Shown in pieces: positions 24,957 through 33,884 of a stretch of 34,357 nucleotides of DNA (the first letter of the stretch is position 1; every line of letters starts with the position of its first letter). The stretch is taken from assembly GCA_022449345.1 (NCBI GenBank), contig JAKURL010000017.1, positions 1 to 34,357 of the forward strand, in the 5' to 3' direction. Source of the stretch: Candidatus Thalassarchaeum sp. (GTDB lineage Archaea > Thermoplasmatota > Poseidoniia > Poseidoniales > Thalassarchaeaceae). The notes beneath the pieces were generated by a model. That model did not search any database, was not told the origin of the DNA, and saw nothing but the letters and a program-made list of their open reading frames with translations. The translations under genes were made by a program, and so were the position numbers.

Positions 24957-27860
24957 ATGAAAACCAAATCATCAGCTTTCACTTTGACCTTACTTCTCCT
25001 AACCTCAACACTGTTTATCTTCAGCCCTGTGACCGCGGACTCCGAATGGTCTTCAGAATCAGAAGTCGTTTCGACGCTATCTGTTATCAGTGTCCTAGTT
25101 GTTTACCCAGATGAGGGTGCTGAGGAATTGCGCTCCTATGGGGAGAGCCAATCACCATCTGGTCAGACCACAATCTCTGGATATGTTGAGGAGGTCTTCA
25201 ATTACTCGAATCAGATGTTCTTTCGTAGTGGCCTCGAAGTTACATTTGACGTCCTTGAGACGATGGCGATTAACTTCTCTCACACCGGCGATGATTGGAA
25301 ATCGAGAATTCCTTCGGCTATGATGAACCCTGGAATAGCCCATAACAATGCTGAGATACAGGCCGAATTGGCAGCTCTTAGAGACGTTACCGCTGCAGAT
25401 GTTGTCGTCTATTGGAGAATGTCTGGCGATGGCGGTCCCTCTGCCAGTGGAGCGACACCATTCAATGAAGACCACCCCGATAGCACATATGTCCATCTGA
25501 TTAAATGGCACATGAATCCTAGAGTAGTGGCTCACGAATTGGGTCATTTACTTGGTGGCGAACATCACGTTGGATTGCAAGCGGTTGCCAATATGTCCTA
25601 CGATGGGGGTCCATTCGAATTGCGCGAAATTCGCACAATCGAAACCAGTCAGGTGTCTTCCTTAGGTTATGGCTCGGCACTTTACCTCTGGGTCTTCTCA
25701 GATGCTAATGCAACCTTCTCAGGCACCATTCCATGTGGCTACTCTTGGGAACACAACTGTACTTTCGCTGAACCGACAGTTGTTGGAAATGAAAACCAAA
25801 GCAATGTTGACCAGATGCTTCGTAGTCCATCGATATCTGAGCATAGAGATGGTTCTGAATATCCCTCAAGGTCAAGTGAAATTATCTCCGGCTCAGCAGA
25901 GTTGGAAATCTTTGATTCTCTTGAGAAGTCTTCCAATATTTCCGCAGTTTGGGCCGCTCAAATCGAAATCCATGATGAATATGGCACCGATTTGCTACCG
26001 AATCAAGAACTTGGTCTAAGACAACAAATCGACCTCCATCTAGGTGATAGCAATGGCTGGATTGGCCTGCCAGAGGTGGAAAGTATGAACGAATTGATCG
26101 AGTCATCACGGAATTGGACAGATGCTGACGCAGGAGGCTGCTGTTCGCTAGACCACACAGCATTCATAGCCGAAGAAAGCAACCAAGTCTCAGCCTTCGT
26201 TGCAGTTGGTCCAGTCGAGCGTCAGGCAAATTGGGGATGGGCAGAACAGGCCAATCTAACAGGTCAAAGCGACGTTCGCTCAACTCGCCTTCTTGACCTC
26301 CCACGGGTGGGTGCGTTGGTTGAGGAGATACCTCTTACCATTACCCTACCAATTCCTTACGAGTACCGATACTCAGCAATGCAGGAAATCATCGATGGAG
26401 TACCCAATTCTTTCACTGTCAACCGAAGCGATGCACCTGTTGCTTCGAACATTCGAATCAGCATCGGTCTGAATGAACCACCGAATATCGTCGGAAACGA
26501 GAGCCCTGGTTCTACCGTCGCTCTTGACAGAGAATCTACTTACGAGGCTAATTGTGTTGATAGCCATCTCGATGATACCGAGATTAGTTGGCAATTCAGC
26601 AATAACGGCTCAGTCGTTCTGATTAGTGACCAGACTTGGGTTTCGATTACTCCATCAGAGTATAATTTCAGTCATGGGGATGTGCTGAGTATAGTAGCTC
26701 AGTGCACCGATTCCTTCGGTTCAAGTAGCGAATGGTACGAGAATATAGTCATCGATGGAGTATCTCCCACTTGGGAAGCATCCTTTACCGCTCAATCAAC
26801 TGTAAACGGCGCCACTCCTATCGATATTAGCGACGGAATAATTGAGCTCGGTAGTGAAGATATTCTCGACATCAATATCTCAGCCTCAGATGATTCGGGC
26901 TTGGATACAACGATTGAGATCACTAGCAATCGAACCAGCGAGTGGAGACACGTTGATTGGAACGAAATGTTCGCTCAAAGTCTCTTCCCACAGGGCGATG
27001 ACGTGAATAATATCAATCTAGACATAGAAGACCGCCATCAGGCAAAACCAGCTACCACATACAGCCTTCATCTGACGGTGACAGACGACGCTGGTAACTC
27101 CGTACATCATGATTGGGTCATTCTCGTCCTTGACGGGGCAGGCCCGACAATACTCCCCGACATCTATTCGAAGGATGTTCTAATTTCTGCTGAGCACCCT
27201 GCTCGCGCAGACGAACCACTTCTTGTCAATCTGACCAATTCTTACGATGACCTAGATTCAATCTATGATACTAGGTGGACCTTCATCTTGAACCAAGAAC
27301 CACAGTTTGAAAACCAGTCATTTGCGGATATTCAGACTTTTGAAATCAATCCTTTGGAAGCCGGTAGCCACTGGTTCATACTAATGGCTTGGGACTCCAA
27401 AGACAACATGGATATGCTATCATTTTCAATTGCTGTCCAGCCTTCTCCTGGGGTTGACCTCAGGATTTGGAATATCAGCTACGATGGCATCCCAGCGGTT
27501 GGGGAAACTCTGGAAGTGCATGTAATAGTGCAGAATCTTGGGGGAGACCCTGCAGCTGGTAGACTCTGTAGTGGAGAACTTTGTTCATCTTACATCAACG
27601 TCCCATGGGCTACCGCTTCCGGTCCAGGTGTAATCGGTGTTTCACTTGTTATTCCACTCGAACAGGCTGGAGAATTGCCGCTTCACTTCGAGTGGGAGGG
27701 AAGTCTTCCCGATGAGGAAAATTCGATTACTATTGATTCCGATATTATCATCAATCCAGATTCTGGTACAATTCAGGTTATTATAGGGGTATTCTTGTTG
27801 CTTGCAGGTTTAGCTATTGGGGCTCGGATGCTATGGGGTCCAGAGCGTTTTGAGGACTAA
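24957..27860 (+). CDS. Large secreted, membrane-anchored metzincin-type metalloprotease
   Basis: 967 residues. A Sec signal peptide (MKTKSSAFTLTLLLL.., cleavage near residue 27) precedes the protease domain. VVAHELGHLLGGEHH gives the complete HExxHxxGxxH zinc site (H193, E194, H197, G200, H203), and Met213 in ANMSYDGG could be the Met-turn. From about 500 there are Ig/PKD-like or cadherin-like beta domains (TISVTDDAGNS-type text, DGVSPTWEA), then a CARDB-like domain from about 835 (VDLRIWNISYDG, VHVIVQNLGGDP). A C-terminal helix (IGVFLLLAGLAIGARML) anchors it, followed by a short charged tail. Likely a cell-surface enzyme acting on proteins outside the cell. It follows the GHMP kinase gene with no gap. 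Confidence 0.85.
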   Translation: MKTKSSAFTLTLLLLTSTLFIFSPVTADSEWSSESEVVSTLSVISVLVVYPDEGAEELRSYGESQSPSGQTTISGYVEEVFNYSNQMFFRSGLEVTFDVLETMAINFSHTGDDWKSRIPSAMMNPGIAHNNAEIQAELAALRDVTAADVVVYWRMSGDGGPSASGATPFNEDHPDSTYVHLIKWHMNPRVVAHELGHLLGGEHHVGLQAVANMSYDGGPFELREIRTIETSQVSSLGYGSALYLWVFSDANATFSGTIPCGYSWEHNCTFAEPTVVGNENQSNVDQMLRSPSISEHRDGSEYPSRSSEIISGSAELEIFDSLEKSSNISAVWAAQIEIHDEYGTDLLPNQELGLRQQIDLHLGDSNGWIGLPEVESMNELIESSRNWTDADAGGCCSLDHTAFIAEESNQVSAFVAVGPVERQANWGWAEQANLTGQSDVRSTRLLDLPRVGALVEEIPLTITLPIPYEYRYSAMQEIIDGVPNSFTVNRSDAPVASNIRISIGLNEPPNIVGNESPGSTVALDRESTYEANCVDSHLDDTEISWQFSNNGSVVLISDQTWVSITPSEYNFSHGDVLSIVAQCTDSFGSSSEWYENIVIDGVSPTWEASFTAQSTVNGATPIDISDGIIELGSEDILDINISASDDSGLDTTIEITSNRTSEWRHVDWNEMFAQSLFPQGDDVNNINLDIEDRHQAKPATTYSLHLTVTDDAGNSVHHDWVILVLDGAGPTILPDIYSKDVLISAEHPARADEPLLVNLTNSYDDLDSIYDTRWTFILNQEPQFENQSFADIQTFEINPLEAGSHWFILMAWDSKDNMDMLSFSIAVQPSPGVDLRIWNISYDGIPAVGETLEVHVIVQNLGGDPAAGRLCSGELCSSYINVPWATASGPGVIGVSLVIPLEQAGELPLHFEWEGSLPDEENSITIDSDIIINPDSGTIQVIIGVFLLLAGLAIGARMLWGPERFED

Positions 27861-27937
27861 AACAGTCCGATACTAGTTTGACAATCAAGATCCAACCAAC
27901 CGCTCGACTCTTGACCTAAACGCCTTGGTGTAGGGGT

Positions 27938-29659
27938 ATGGTTCTGCCACCCGACCACGCTGATCGGGTTATCGCTCAGCATCGATCACGGGTTGAAAAA
28001 GTAGCAATGACCGGTACTTTGCTGCTCATTGCATCAGCTGGATGGTGGCTACTTCCTGCCATCGATGGAAGCGTCAAAATGCTCCCTCGGATGGGACCAG
28101 TAATCGCAATTTTCGTCGCAGCTCTAATACTGATGGATCTAATTGACCACGGACCGGTTGAACGCTCTAGAATCGCCATTGCTTGTGGCCTCGCGTGGCC
28201 GATGATTATCGCTTTGGCAATCGATTCCTTTGGCGATGGAGATAGGGCTCTTGCTAGCGTTATTCTGATTATTGTTGCTACAAGTCTTCTCTTACACTGG
28301 CGCAAGGCCCTCGACGGTTCTCTACCGACAAAGCGACTCCGGGCTTTCTCAGGACTCGCTGGAGCCGCCTTGGGTATTGCTGTGGTGATTTCCTTAGACC
28401 TTGAATTCCTAATCGCTACAACCTTTGCAGTTGGTTGTATAGCGATGGTTGTTCCAGACTTAATGGCCAAGGATGACGACCACGAAGCAAGGCAACAATT
28501 CTCAAGCGAATTGGATGCTGCTGAGGCAAGAATGCTTGAATTACGCTCAAAGAATTCTGGTTTGGAACAGGCCTCCTCTCTGATTCAGCAAGCGCGTGAA
28601 GCAGGCTGGAAAGACCCAGCTCGCGGAATGATACTGATTGATGAGGCTGAGAGAGAGGCCACGCGAATCATGGAGATGGCCTTCGATATCGATGCGATTC
28701 GTGCCGATTCGTTTTCTGCGGTCAATAAAGCGGAGGAAATCGCTCCTGTTGTTCAAGGCCCTCGCAAAGCCTTCGAAATGGGTGATAGAGAGGCTGGTCA
28801 TGGCTCACTTCGTGAGGCTGAGACCCTATATCGCCTAGCCAAGACAAAGGCTGGCGCTATCGTAGAGCATTGGCAGGAAGCGGCTGACTCGATAGCAGTC
28901 GCAGAGAAGGCGATTACAGCCAAATCTGGCTCAGCTTCGGATGTGGTGCGAGGGATCCTTGCAGCGGCTAAGGAAGCGATGGATGCTGAGAAACCAGCTG
29001 AGGCTCTCCACATCGCTAGCGCAATTCCAGCCCACGTGGATAGCCTCGAGGCGTCCACTGGCGAGGCAGAGGCCGCAATTGCAGACGCGGAAGCCGCACT
29101 CGAATCGGCTGAGGGTGAGTTAGTCCTAGCCAATGTCGACCGACTTGCAGATGCAAAGGAAGCCTTCGCTAAGGGTGATGCACCTTTGGCCAAAGGTCTG
29201 GCAGATAGCCTAGCGAGAGAGGTGCGTGAAACCGCTGATGCAATGCAAGAAGTCCAGCGTGCTCTTCGTCAGAAGAAGCAGATTACAGCCAGATTTCCAA
29301 GCGGCGATGCCAACCAATCATGGCAGGATAAACTTGCAGAAGTGGAATCTGCAGCATCCGCTGGAGAATGGACCACTGCGTCTCAATATCTAGCCACTTT
29401 GACCAATGACTTGGCAGCTTATGAGTCAGAAGTAAATGAGGCAAAGGAATTGTTTGGCTTCGTTCAATCTGAGTGGTCGGAACTCCGCCGCCGTCTCGAT
29501 TCAAGTTCCATCGGTCCAACCGACGAATCTCGCAGGGCCACCGAGGCGGCAGTCAATGACGCCGCGCAGGCTCTTGAATCAGGAGAAATCCAAGACTGTC
29601 TGACAGCTCTCGGGAAAGCAGACGAATTGCTCGAGAGCCTACGCCGCAGAGTAGTCTAA
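27938..29659 (+). CDS. Membrane protein with long alpha-helical repeat/coiled-coil domain
   Basis: 573 residues. The first 175 hold about six membrane helices (near 24-42, 52-69, 79-97, 104-121, 138-153, 156-175). The remaining 390 are soluble, highly helical and rich in Ala, Glu and Asp, with repeated patterns such as AEEIAPVVQGPRKAFEMGD, AKEAMDAEKPAEALHIA and AKEAFAKGDAPLAKGLA. The spacing resembles helical-hairpin (TPR-like) or coiled-coil repeats. No family recognised. GGGG lies directly before the ATG at 27938. It is 77 bases after the metzincin gene and converges on thrS with 2 bases between. It may be a scaffold at the inner face of the membrane; this is inference. Confidence 0.75.
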   Translation: MVLPPDHADRVIAQHRSRVEKVAMTGTLLLIASAGWWLLPAIDGSVKMLPRMGPVIAIFVAALILMDLIDHGPVERSRIAIACGLAWPMIIALAIDSFGDGDRALASVILIIVATSLLLHWRKALDGSLPTKRLRAFSGLAGAALGIAVVISLDLEFLIATTFAVGCIAMVVPDLMAKDDDHEARQQFSSELDAAEARMLELRSKNSGLEQASSLIQQAREAGWKDPARGMILIDEAEREATRIMEMAFDIDAIRADSFSAVNKAEEIAPVVQGPRKAFEMGDREAGHGSLREAETLYRLAKTKAGAIVEHWQEAADSIAVAEKAITAKSGSASDVVRGILAAAKEAMDAEKPAEALHIASAIPAHVDSLEASTGEAEAAIADAEAALESAEGELVLANVDRLADAKEAFAKGDAPLAKGLADSLAREVRETADAMQEVQRALRQKKQITARFPSGDANQSWQDKLAEVESAASAGEWTTASQYLATLTNDLAAYESEVNEAKELFGFVQSEWSELRRRLDSSSIGPTDESRRATEAAVNDAAQALESGEIQDCLTALGKADELLESLRRRVV

Positions 29660-29661
29660 GT

Positions 29662-31617
29662 TCACTCAGAAGTCGGAACTAGGCTCAGTGCACTTTCTCG
29701 ATTGGTAATTTCAGCGAATATGTCTGCAATGAATTGGTCCAATGGGACTCCGTTGCATTGGTCTCCATTGCGTGCGCGGATAGACACTGTACGGCCCGCC
29801 GCTTCTTCTTCTCCAAGAATCAACATGTAAGCCGGACGCATCTTCCTGTGCATGCGAATTTTCTTGCCGATTGTAGCATCCGAATCATCGACTTGAACAC
29901 GAACTCCCGCAGCCTCCAGAGCCTGTCGAACTTCGCCAGCATATTCGCGCTGCTTCTCTGAAATCGTAATCACTTGAACCTGAACTGGCGACAACCAAGT
30001 CGGGAAGTTTCCAATCCAGTGCTCGGTAAGGAATGCAACAAATCTCTCATGGGTTGAAAGAGGCGCTCGATGAATCACGAATACCTCGCCATTTTCCTCA
30101 CCATTCTCATCTTTGTAACTCAATCCAAAGCGATCCTTGGCAGCGAAGTCCAACTGAATTGTTGCCATCGATTCCTCCCTACCGAGAGCGGTTGTGAACT
30201 GAACATCAATCTTCGGTCCGTAGAAAGCAGCCTCTCCAACCGCTTCTACAAATGGAACTCCAATATTTTCGAGAATTGCTCGCAGATGATTCTGTGTAGC
30301 CTTCCAATTCTCGGCCTGATCGATGTATTTCTCAGTCTTCTCAGAGTCCCAAAGAGATAGACGTAAGTGGAAATTTTCGAACCCGAAGGTTCGGTAGTAA
30401 TCGTTGACCATCTGCACATTTGCTCTAACCTCCTCAGCAACCTGATCCAGCGTACAGTAAATGTGCGCATCATTCATCGAAAGCATGCGAACACGGAGCA
30501 GCCCGGTTAGGGTGCCTGAGAGTTCGTTTCGGTAGACTGTTCCATATTCAGCAATCCTCAATGGCAACTCTCGATAACTTCGCTTCTTGTTGTTGAACAC
30601 TAAGTGATGCATCGGACAGTTCATCGCTTTCAGGTAGTAAGTTCCGTCATCCATTTCCATCGGCGGATACATCGAGCCTGCGTAGTGCGGAAGGTGTCCG
30701 CTACACTCGAACAATTGTTGCTTTGCCAAAACCGGAGTTGTAACTCGCTGATATCCGTATGCTTCCTCAGTCTCGACCGCATAGCGCTCAATTTCGGATT
30801 TGAGAATCTCACCATTCGGCAACCATACCGGCAATCCCTTGCCAATCATCTCGTCAATCATGTAGAGTTCCATCTCTTTTCCAATCTTCTTGTGGTCGCG
30901 CTTTGCCGCTTCCTCAATCTGTCTTTGACGTTCTTTCAACCCTTCTTTGGTGGCGTAGCACATTCCGTAGATTCTGACAAGCGATTCCCTATTGTTATCG
31001 GCGCGCCAGTAAGCGGTGCTAGTGCTGGTTAGCTTGAACCAGCGTAGGTGTGAAGTCGATGGTACGTGAGGTCCACGACAAAGGTCGACGAAGTCTCCTT
31101 GGCGGTAGGCTGAGGAACCGACGTCGTGTCCAATCTTGTCGTCCATAATCTCCAGTTTGAACTTGTTATCAGAGAACATTTCTCGGAGAGTTTGGTTATC
31201 GTATTCCTCTCGAATCATCGCATGATTGGCTCTAATGTGTTGATTCATTTTCTTCTCAATCGCTTGAAGTTCTTCATCACCAATTGGGTTCATGTGGAAG
31301 TCGTAGTAGAAGCCGTGGTCGATTGGTGGCCCAATAGTCGGCTTGGCATCTGGGAATATCTCAACGACGGCCTGCGCCAGAAGGTGAGCACAGGAATGGC
31401 GCAGAATGTAGAGTCCTTCTCCACTCTCGCCGTGAATCGGCTCAAGGCTGCAGTTAGAATCCAGAACGTGGGAAAAGTCGCGCTCGACGCCGTCGACTAA
31501 TGCAGCGACGGCCCCAGAGCGCTTGCCATGAACGTTGAGAATGACCTCTCCGGCGGTGATTCCGGATGCGTATTCATGTGCGCCATCGGCACCCACATCC
31601 ACCGTAATCATGCTCAT
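29662..31617 (-). CDS. thrS: Threonyl-tRNA synthetase, bacterial-type with TGS and editing domains
   Basis: Charges tRNA-Thr. 651 residues. The TGS domain occupies about 1-62. The N2 editing domain has H74-x3-H78 (HSCAHLL) and CRGPH. The class II catalytic core has zinc ligands in MNCPMHH, DAHIYC and IHRAPLSTHERF, and an anticodon-binding domain follows (WLSPVQVQVITI). Many archaeal ThrRS carry a different DTD-like editing domain, so the N2 type suggests bacterial origin by transfer. Motif 2 reads NELSGTLTGLLRVRMLSMNDAH, whereas many bacterial enzymes have RGFTQDDAH. The ATG at 31611 is an alternative start. A perfect hairpin abuts its ribosome-binding site. Confidence 0.96.
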   Translation of the reverse strand: MSMITVDVGADGAHEYASGITAGEVILNVHGKRSGAVAALVDGVERDFSHVLDSNCSLEPIHGESGEGLYILRHSCAHLLAQAVVEIFPDAKPTIGPPIDHGFYYDFHMNPIGDEELQAIEKKMNQHIRANHAMIREEYDNQTLREMFSDNKFKLEIMDDKIGHDVGSSAYRQGDFVDLCRGPHVPSTSHLRWFKLTSTSTAYWRADNNRESLVRIYGMCYATKEGLKERQRQIEEAAKRDHKKIGKEMELYMIDEMIGKGLPVWLPNGEILKSEIERYAVETEEAYGYQRVTTPVLAKQQLFECSGHLPHYAGSMYPPMEMDDGTYYLKAMNCPMHHLVFNNKKRSYRELPLRIAEYGTVYRNELSGTLTGLLRVRMLSMNDAHIYCTLDQVAEEVRANVQMVNDYYRTFGFENFHLRLSLWDSEKTEKYIDQAENWKATQNHLRAILENIGVPFVEAVGEAAFYGPKIDVQFTTALGREESMATIQLDFAAKDRFGLSYKDENGEENGEVFVIHRAPLSTHERFVAFLTEHWIGNFPTWLSPVQVQVITISEKQREYAGEVRQALEAAGVRVQVDDSDATIGKKIRMHRKMRPAYMLILGEEEAAGRTVSIRARNGDQCNGVPLDQFIADIFAEITNRESALSLVPTSE

Positions 31618-31629
31618 GCCGCGTGTCTC

Positions 31630-31646
31630 CGTCGGCTACGCCGACG
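31630..31646 (-). promoter_or_regulatory. Perfect hairpin abutting the thrS ribosome-binding site
   Basis: CGTCGGC (31630-31636) and GCCGACG (31640-31646) form a 7-bp GC-rich stem with a 3-base loop. On the minus strand the stem's last base is the first base of GGAG (31630-31627), 9 bases before the thrS ATG. It could block or position ribosomes, or end the upstream carbamate kinase transcript. Confidence 0.4.
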
Positions 31647-31681
31647 AATAGACGCTATGAAGGGCTTGGCTAGGAATATGG

Positions 31682-32590
31682 TCATTCGATGACGAATTGG
31701 GTCCCTGCAGTGCCTGCGACCATTGCTGGTAAATCAGCCAAAGCGCCGATTACTGCACGTTGTCCTGTGCGCCTTACAAAGTCGCAGGCAGCCTCAACTT
31801 TCGGGCTCATTGAACCGGATTCAAATTGATGTTTCTGAATATCATCAGGAGTCGTCCTCACAATCTTCTCAGCATCATCAGTTCCCCAATTCAGATAGAC
31901 TCCGTCTGCGTCGGTTGCCATGATTAGCAAATCAGCCTCCAGTTCGAAGGCTAGTAGCGAACTGGCTCGGTCCTTGTCGATGACAACCTCTACTCCTTCT
32001 AGGTCGCCCTCGCTATTGTAAATCGTCGGTATACCACCGCCACCTGCACAGATGACGATTGTACCCTGTTCGAGAAGCCAGTGAATCGGACGCATCTCGA
32101 AGATTCGATGTGGTTTGGGCGAGGGCACTACCCGTCGCCAATGGGCTCCATCCTGCTTCATCGTCCAGCCTTTCTCCAACTGTAGCCGGTTTGCATCATC
32201 TTCGCTGTAAATTGGACCAATCGGTTTTGTCGGATTATCGAATGCTGAGTCCTCAGGGTCAACTTCGACCATTGTCAAGATTGTAGCGAATGGTATCTCG
32301 ATTGGAAGCAGATTACCGAGCTCTTGCTCGATCATGTATCCAATCATTCCCTCGGTTTGTGCTCCAAGAACATCCAATGGATAGGCCTCAACTTCTTCGT
32401 AAGCAGCGGATTGTAAGGCTAGAAGCCCTACTTGAGGCCCATTTCCGTGGCTAATGACCAATTGATTGCCTTCGGTAATCGGAGCCAAGGCTTTTGCAGC
32501 AATGCGAACATTCTCTCTCTGATTCTCAGCCGTCATCGGTTGCCCTCGCCTCAACAAGGCATTACCGCCGAGTGCCACTACGATGCGCAT
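31682..32590 (-). CDS. arcC: Carbamate kinase
   Basis: Interconverts ATP plus carbamate and ADP plus carbamoyl phosphate. 302 residues of the amino acid kinase fold: [14 protein letters not shown] at the N-terminus, [67 protein letters not shown] and [13 protein letters not shown]. Length and motifs fit ArcC fully. No arginine deiminase or ornithine carbamoyltransferase is in the window. The enzyme may therefore supply ATP from another carbamoyl-phosphate source, or feed PyrB. It lies 64 bases upstream of thrS on the same strand and is divergent from the AcoX-like gene. Confidence 0.95.
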   Translation of the reverse strand: MRIVVALGGNALLRRGQPMTAENQRENVRIAAKALAPITEGNQLVISHGNGPQVGLLALQSAAYEEVEAYPLDVLGAQTEGMIGYMIEQELGNLLPIEIPFATILTMVEVDPEDSAFDNPTKPIGPIYSEDDANRLQLEKGWTMKQDGAHWRRVVPSPKPHRIFEMRPIHWLLEQGTIVICAGGGGIPTIYNSEGDLEGVEVVIDKDRASSLLAFELEADLLIMATDADGVYLNWGTDDAEKIVRTTPDDIQKHQFESGSMSPKVEAACDFVRRTGQRAVIGALADLPAMVAGTAGTQFVIE

Positions 32591-32643
32591 TTCGCTAATT
32601 GGTAGGACTGTGGTGATATTAACGCCTGCCTGCTGCGGGAGGT

Positions 32644-33783
32644 ATGACCCGCATTGGGCTACTAGTCAACCCCGACGCGGGGCTAGGTGGCCGCTTGGGT
32701 TTGAAGGGCTCAGACGGTCAGGCTGAATACGCCCGCTCGCAGGGTGCAGAGGACCGAGCCGGACCCAGAATCAAGGATTCCTTAGCGCATTTTGCTAGGC
32801 TACGAAAAGACACTTCCGAATTAGAATGGGTCACCAGCGACGGTCGTATGGGGACGGACTGGATTGATTCAGAAATCGGCACTATTTCCACAACTCACCA
32901 GTCTTCTGGACTTACAACCGCAGAAGATACAACCCATCTAATTCAAGCTTTACTTGAAGCTGAAATTGAACTACTTGTCTATGGTGGCGGGGATGGGACA
33001 ACCCGTGACATTGTAGCGGCTTTGGAATCAGCAGGACGTGGAAACCTACCACTAATCGGCGTACCTTGTGGAGTCAAAATGCATTCTGGTTGTTTTGCAG
33101 CATCCCCTAAAGCAGCCGCCGAAGTATTGTCTGCTTGGATCGATGGAGAATTGTTGGTTGCGAACACGGAAGTTCTCGATCTCGATGAGGAAATCTACCG
33201 CGAAGGAAGGTGGGTAGTCCGGATGTACGCTGAGGCAATGACCCCAGCAAGCCCACGTTGGATGCAGGGAACCAAGCAACGGGTCGAAGCCTCTGGCGAA
33301 GACGAGATTGTCGAAGGTCTCGCCGACCATATTCGTGAAATTCTGATGCGCGACACTCGTTTGCTAATCTGGGGTTCAGGTGGAACACTCAGAACCATAG
33401 GAGAAATGGTTGGATTGAAACCGACTGTTCTCGGTATCGACGCAAGTGTCGGTAGTAAGCAAGTAGGCACTGACCTCAATGAATCTGACTTACTCAGATT
33501 ACTCTCTGAGCATGATGGAGAAGTGACGATTTTACTCTCTCCGATGGGTGGCCAAGGCTTCCTTATCGGCAGAGGTAATCTACAACTTTCACCAGAGGTA
33601 TTGAGAAACGCAGGCATAGATTCTGTTTTGGGCATCTGCACACCAGCAAAATTACTCACAGTACGTCGATTAAGAATAGAGACTGGAGATTCGAAACTCG
33701 ACTCAGAATTCGCCGCAAAACGCTACATGAAGGTCTTACAGGGTTACAGAACAACGAGAGTCTTACCAGTTGCTGTTGACTAA
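32644..33783 (+). CDS. ATP-NAD kinase/AcoX-like protein
   Basis: 379 residues of the NAD kinase/diacylglycerol kinase superfamily. [19 protein letters not shown] (4-22), the ATP-binding [12 protein letters not shown] (113-124), [14 protein letters not shown] and LGIDASVG are the AcoX-type landmarks. The family is annotated as ATP-NAD kinase-like, but the true substrate of AcoX proteins is unsettled. GGAGGT abuts the ATG directly (32638-32643), too close for normal use, so this message may be leaderless or unusual. It is divergent from arcC with a 53-base gap. Confidence 0.88.
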   Translation: MTRIGLLVNPDAGLGGRLGLKGSDGQAEYARSQGAEDRAGPRIKDSLAHFARLRKDTSELEWVTSDGRMGTDWIDSEIGTISTTHQSSGLTTAEDTTHLIQALLEAEIELLVYGGGDGTTRDIVAALESAGRGNLPLIGVPCGVKMHSGCFAASPKAAAEVLSAWIDGELLVANTEVLDLDEEIYREGRWVVRMYAEAMTPASPRWMQGTKQRVEASGEDEIVEGLADHIREILMRDTRLLIWGSGGTLRTIGEMVGLKPTVLGIDASVGSKQVGTDLNESDLLRLLSEHDGEVTILLSPMGGQGFLIGRGNLQLSPEVLRNAGIDSVLGICTPAKLLTVRRLRIETGDSKLDSEFAAKRYMKVLQGYRTTRVLPVAVD

Positions 33784-33798
33784 ATCTTCTGAACCTCA

Positions 33799-33817
33799 AC
33801 TCTCAACGCGTGAGAGT
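33799..33817 (+). terminator. Hairpin after the AcoX-like gene
   Basis: ACTCTCA (33799-33805) and TGAGAGT (33811-33817) form a perfect 7-bp stem with a 5-base loop, 15 bases after the stop codon. There is no T run. It could end the transcript or be an operator for the next lipoprotein gene. Confidence 0.35.
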
Positions 33818-33884
33818 CAAGGGATGTCCTTTGAAGAAAGGGTCTAGCAACACATCTTTCAAATCCGGTATCCCTTTCGGCATC

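Noticed and set aside
28798-29193. 131-codon minus-strand open frame rich in Ala and Ser
   Set aside because: Antisense shadow of the Ala/Glu-rich helical domain gene; the composition is explained by that gene's codons.
33195-33659. 154-codon minus-strand open frame
   Set aside because: Opposite the AcoX-like gene, which keeps all its motifs through this interval.
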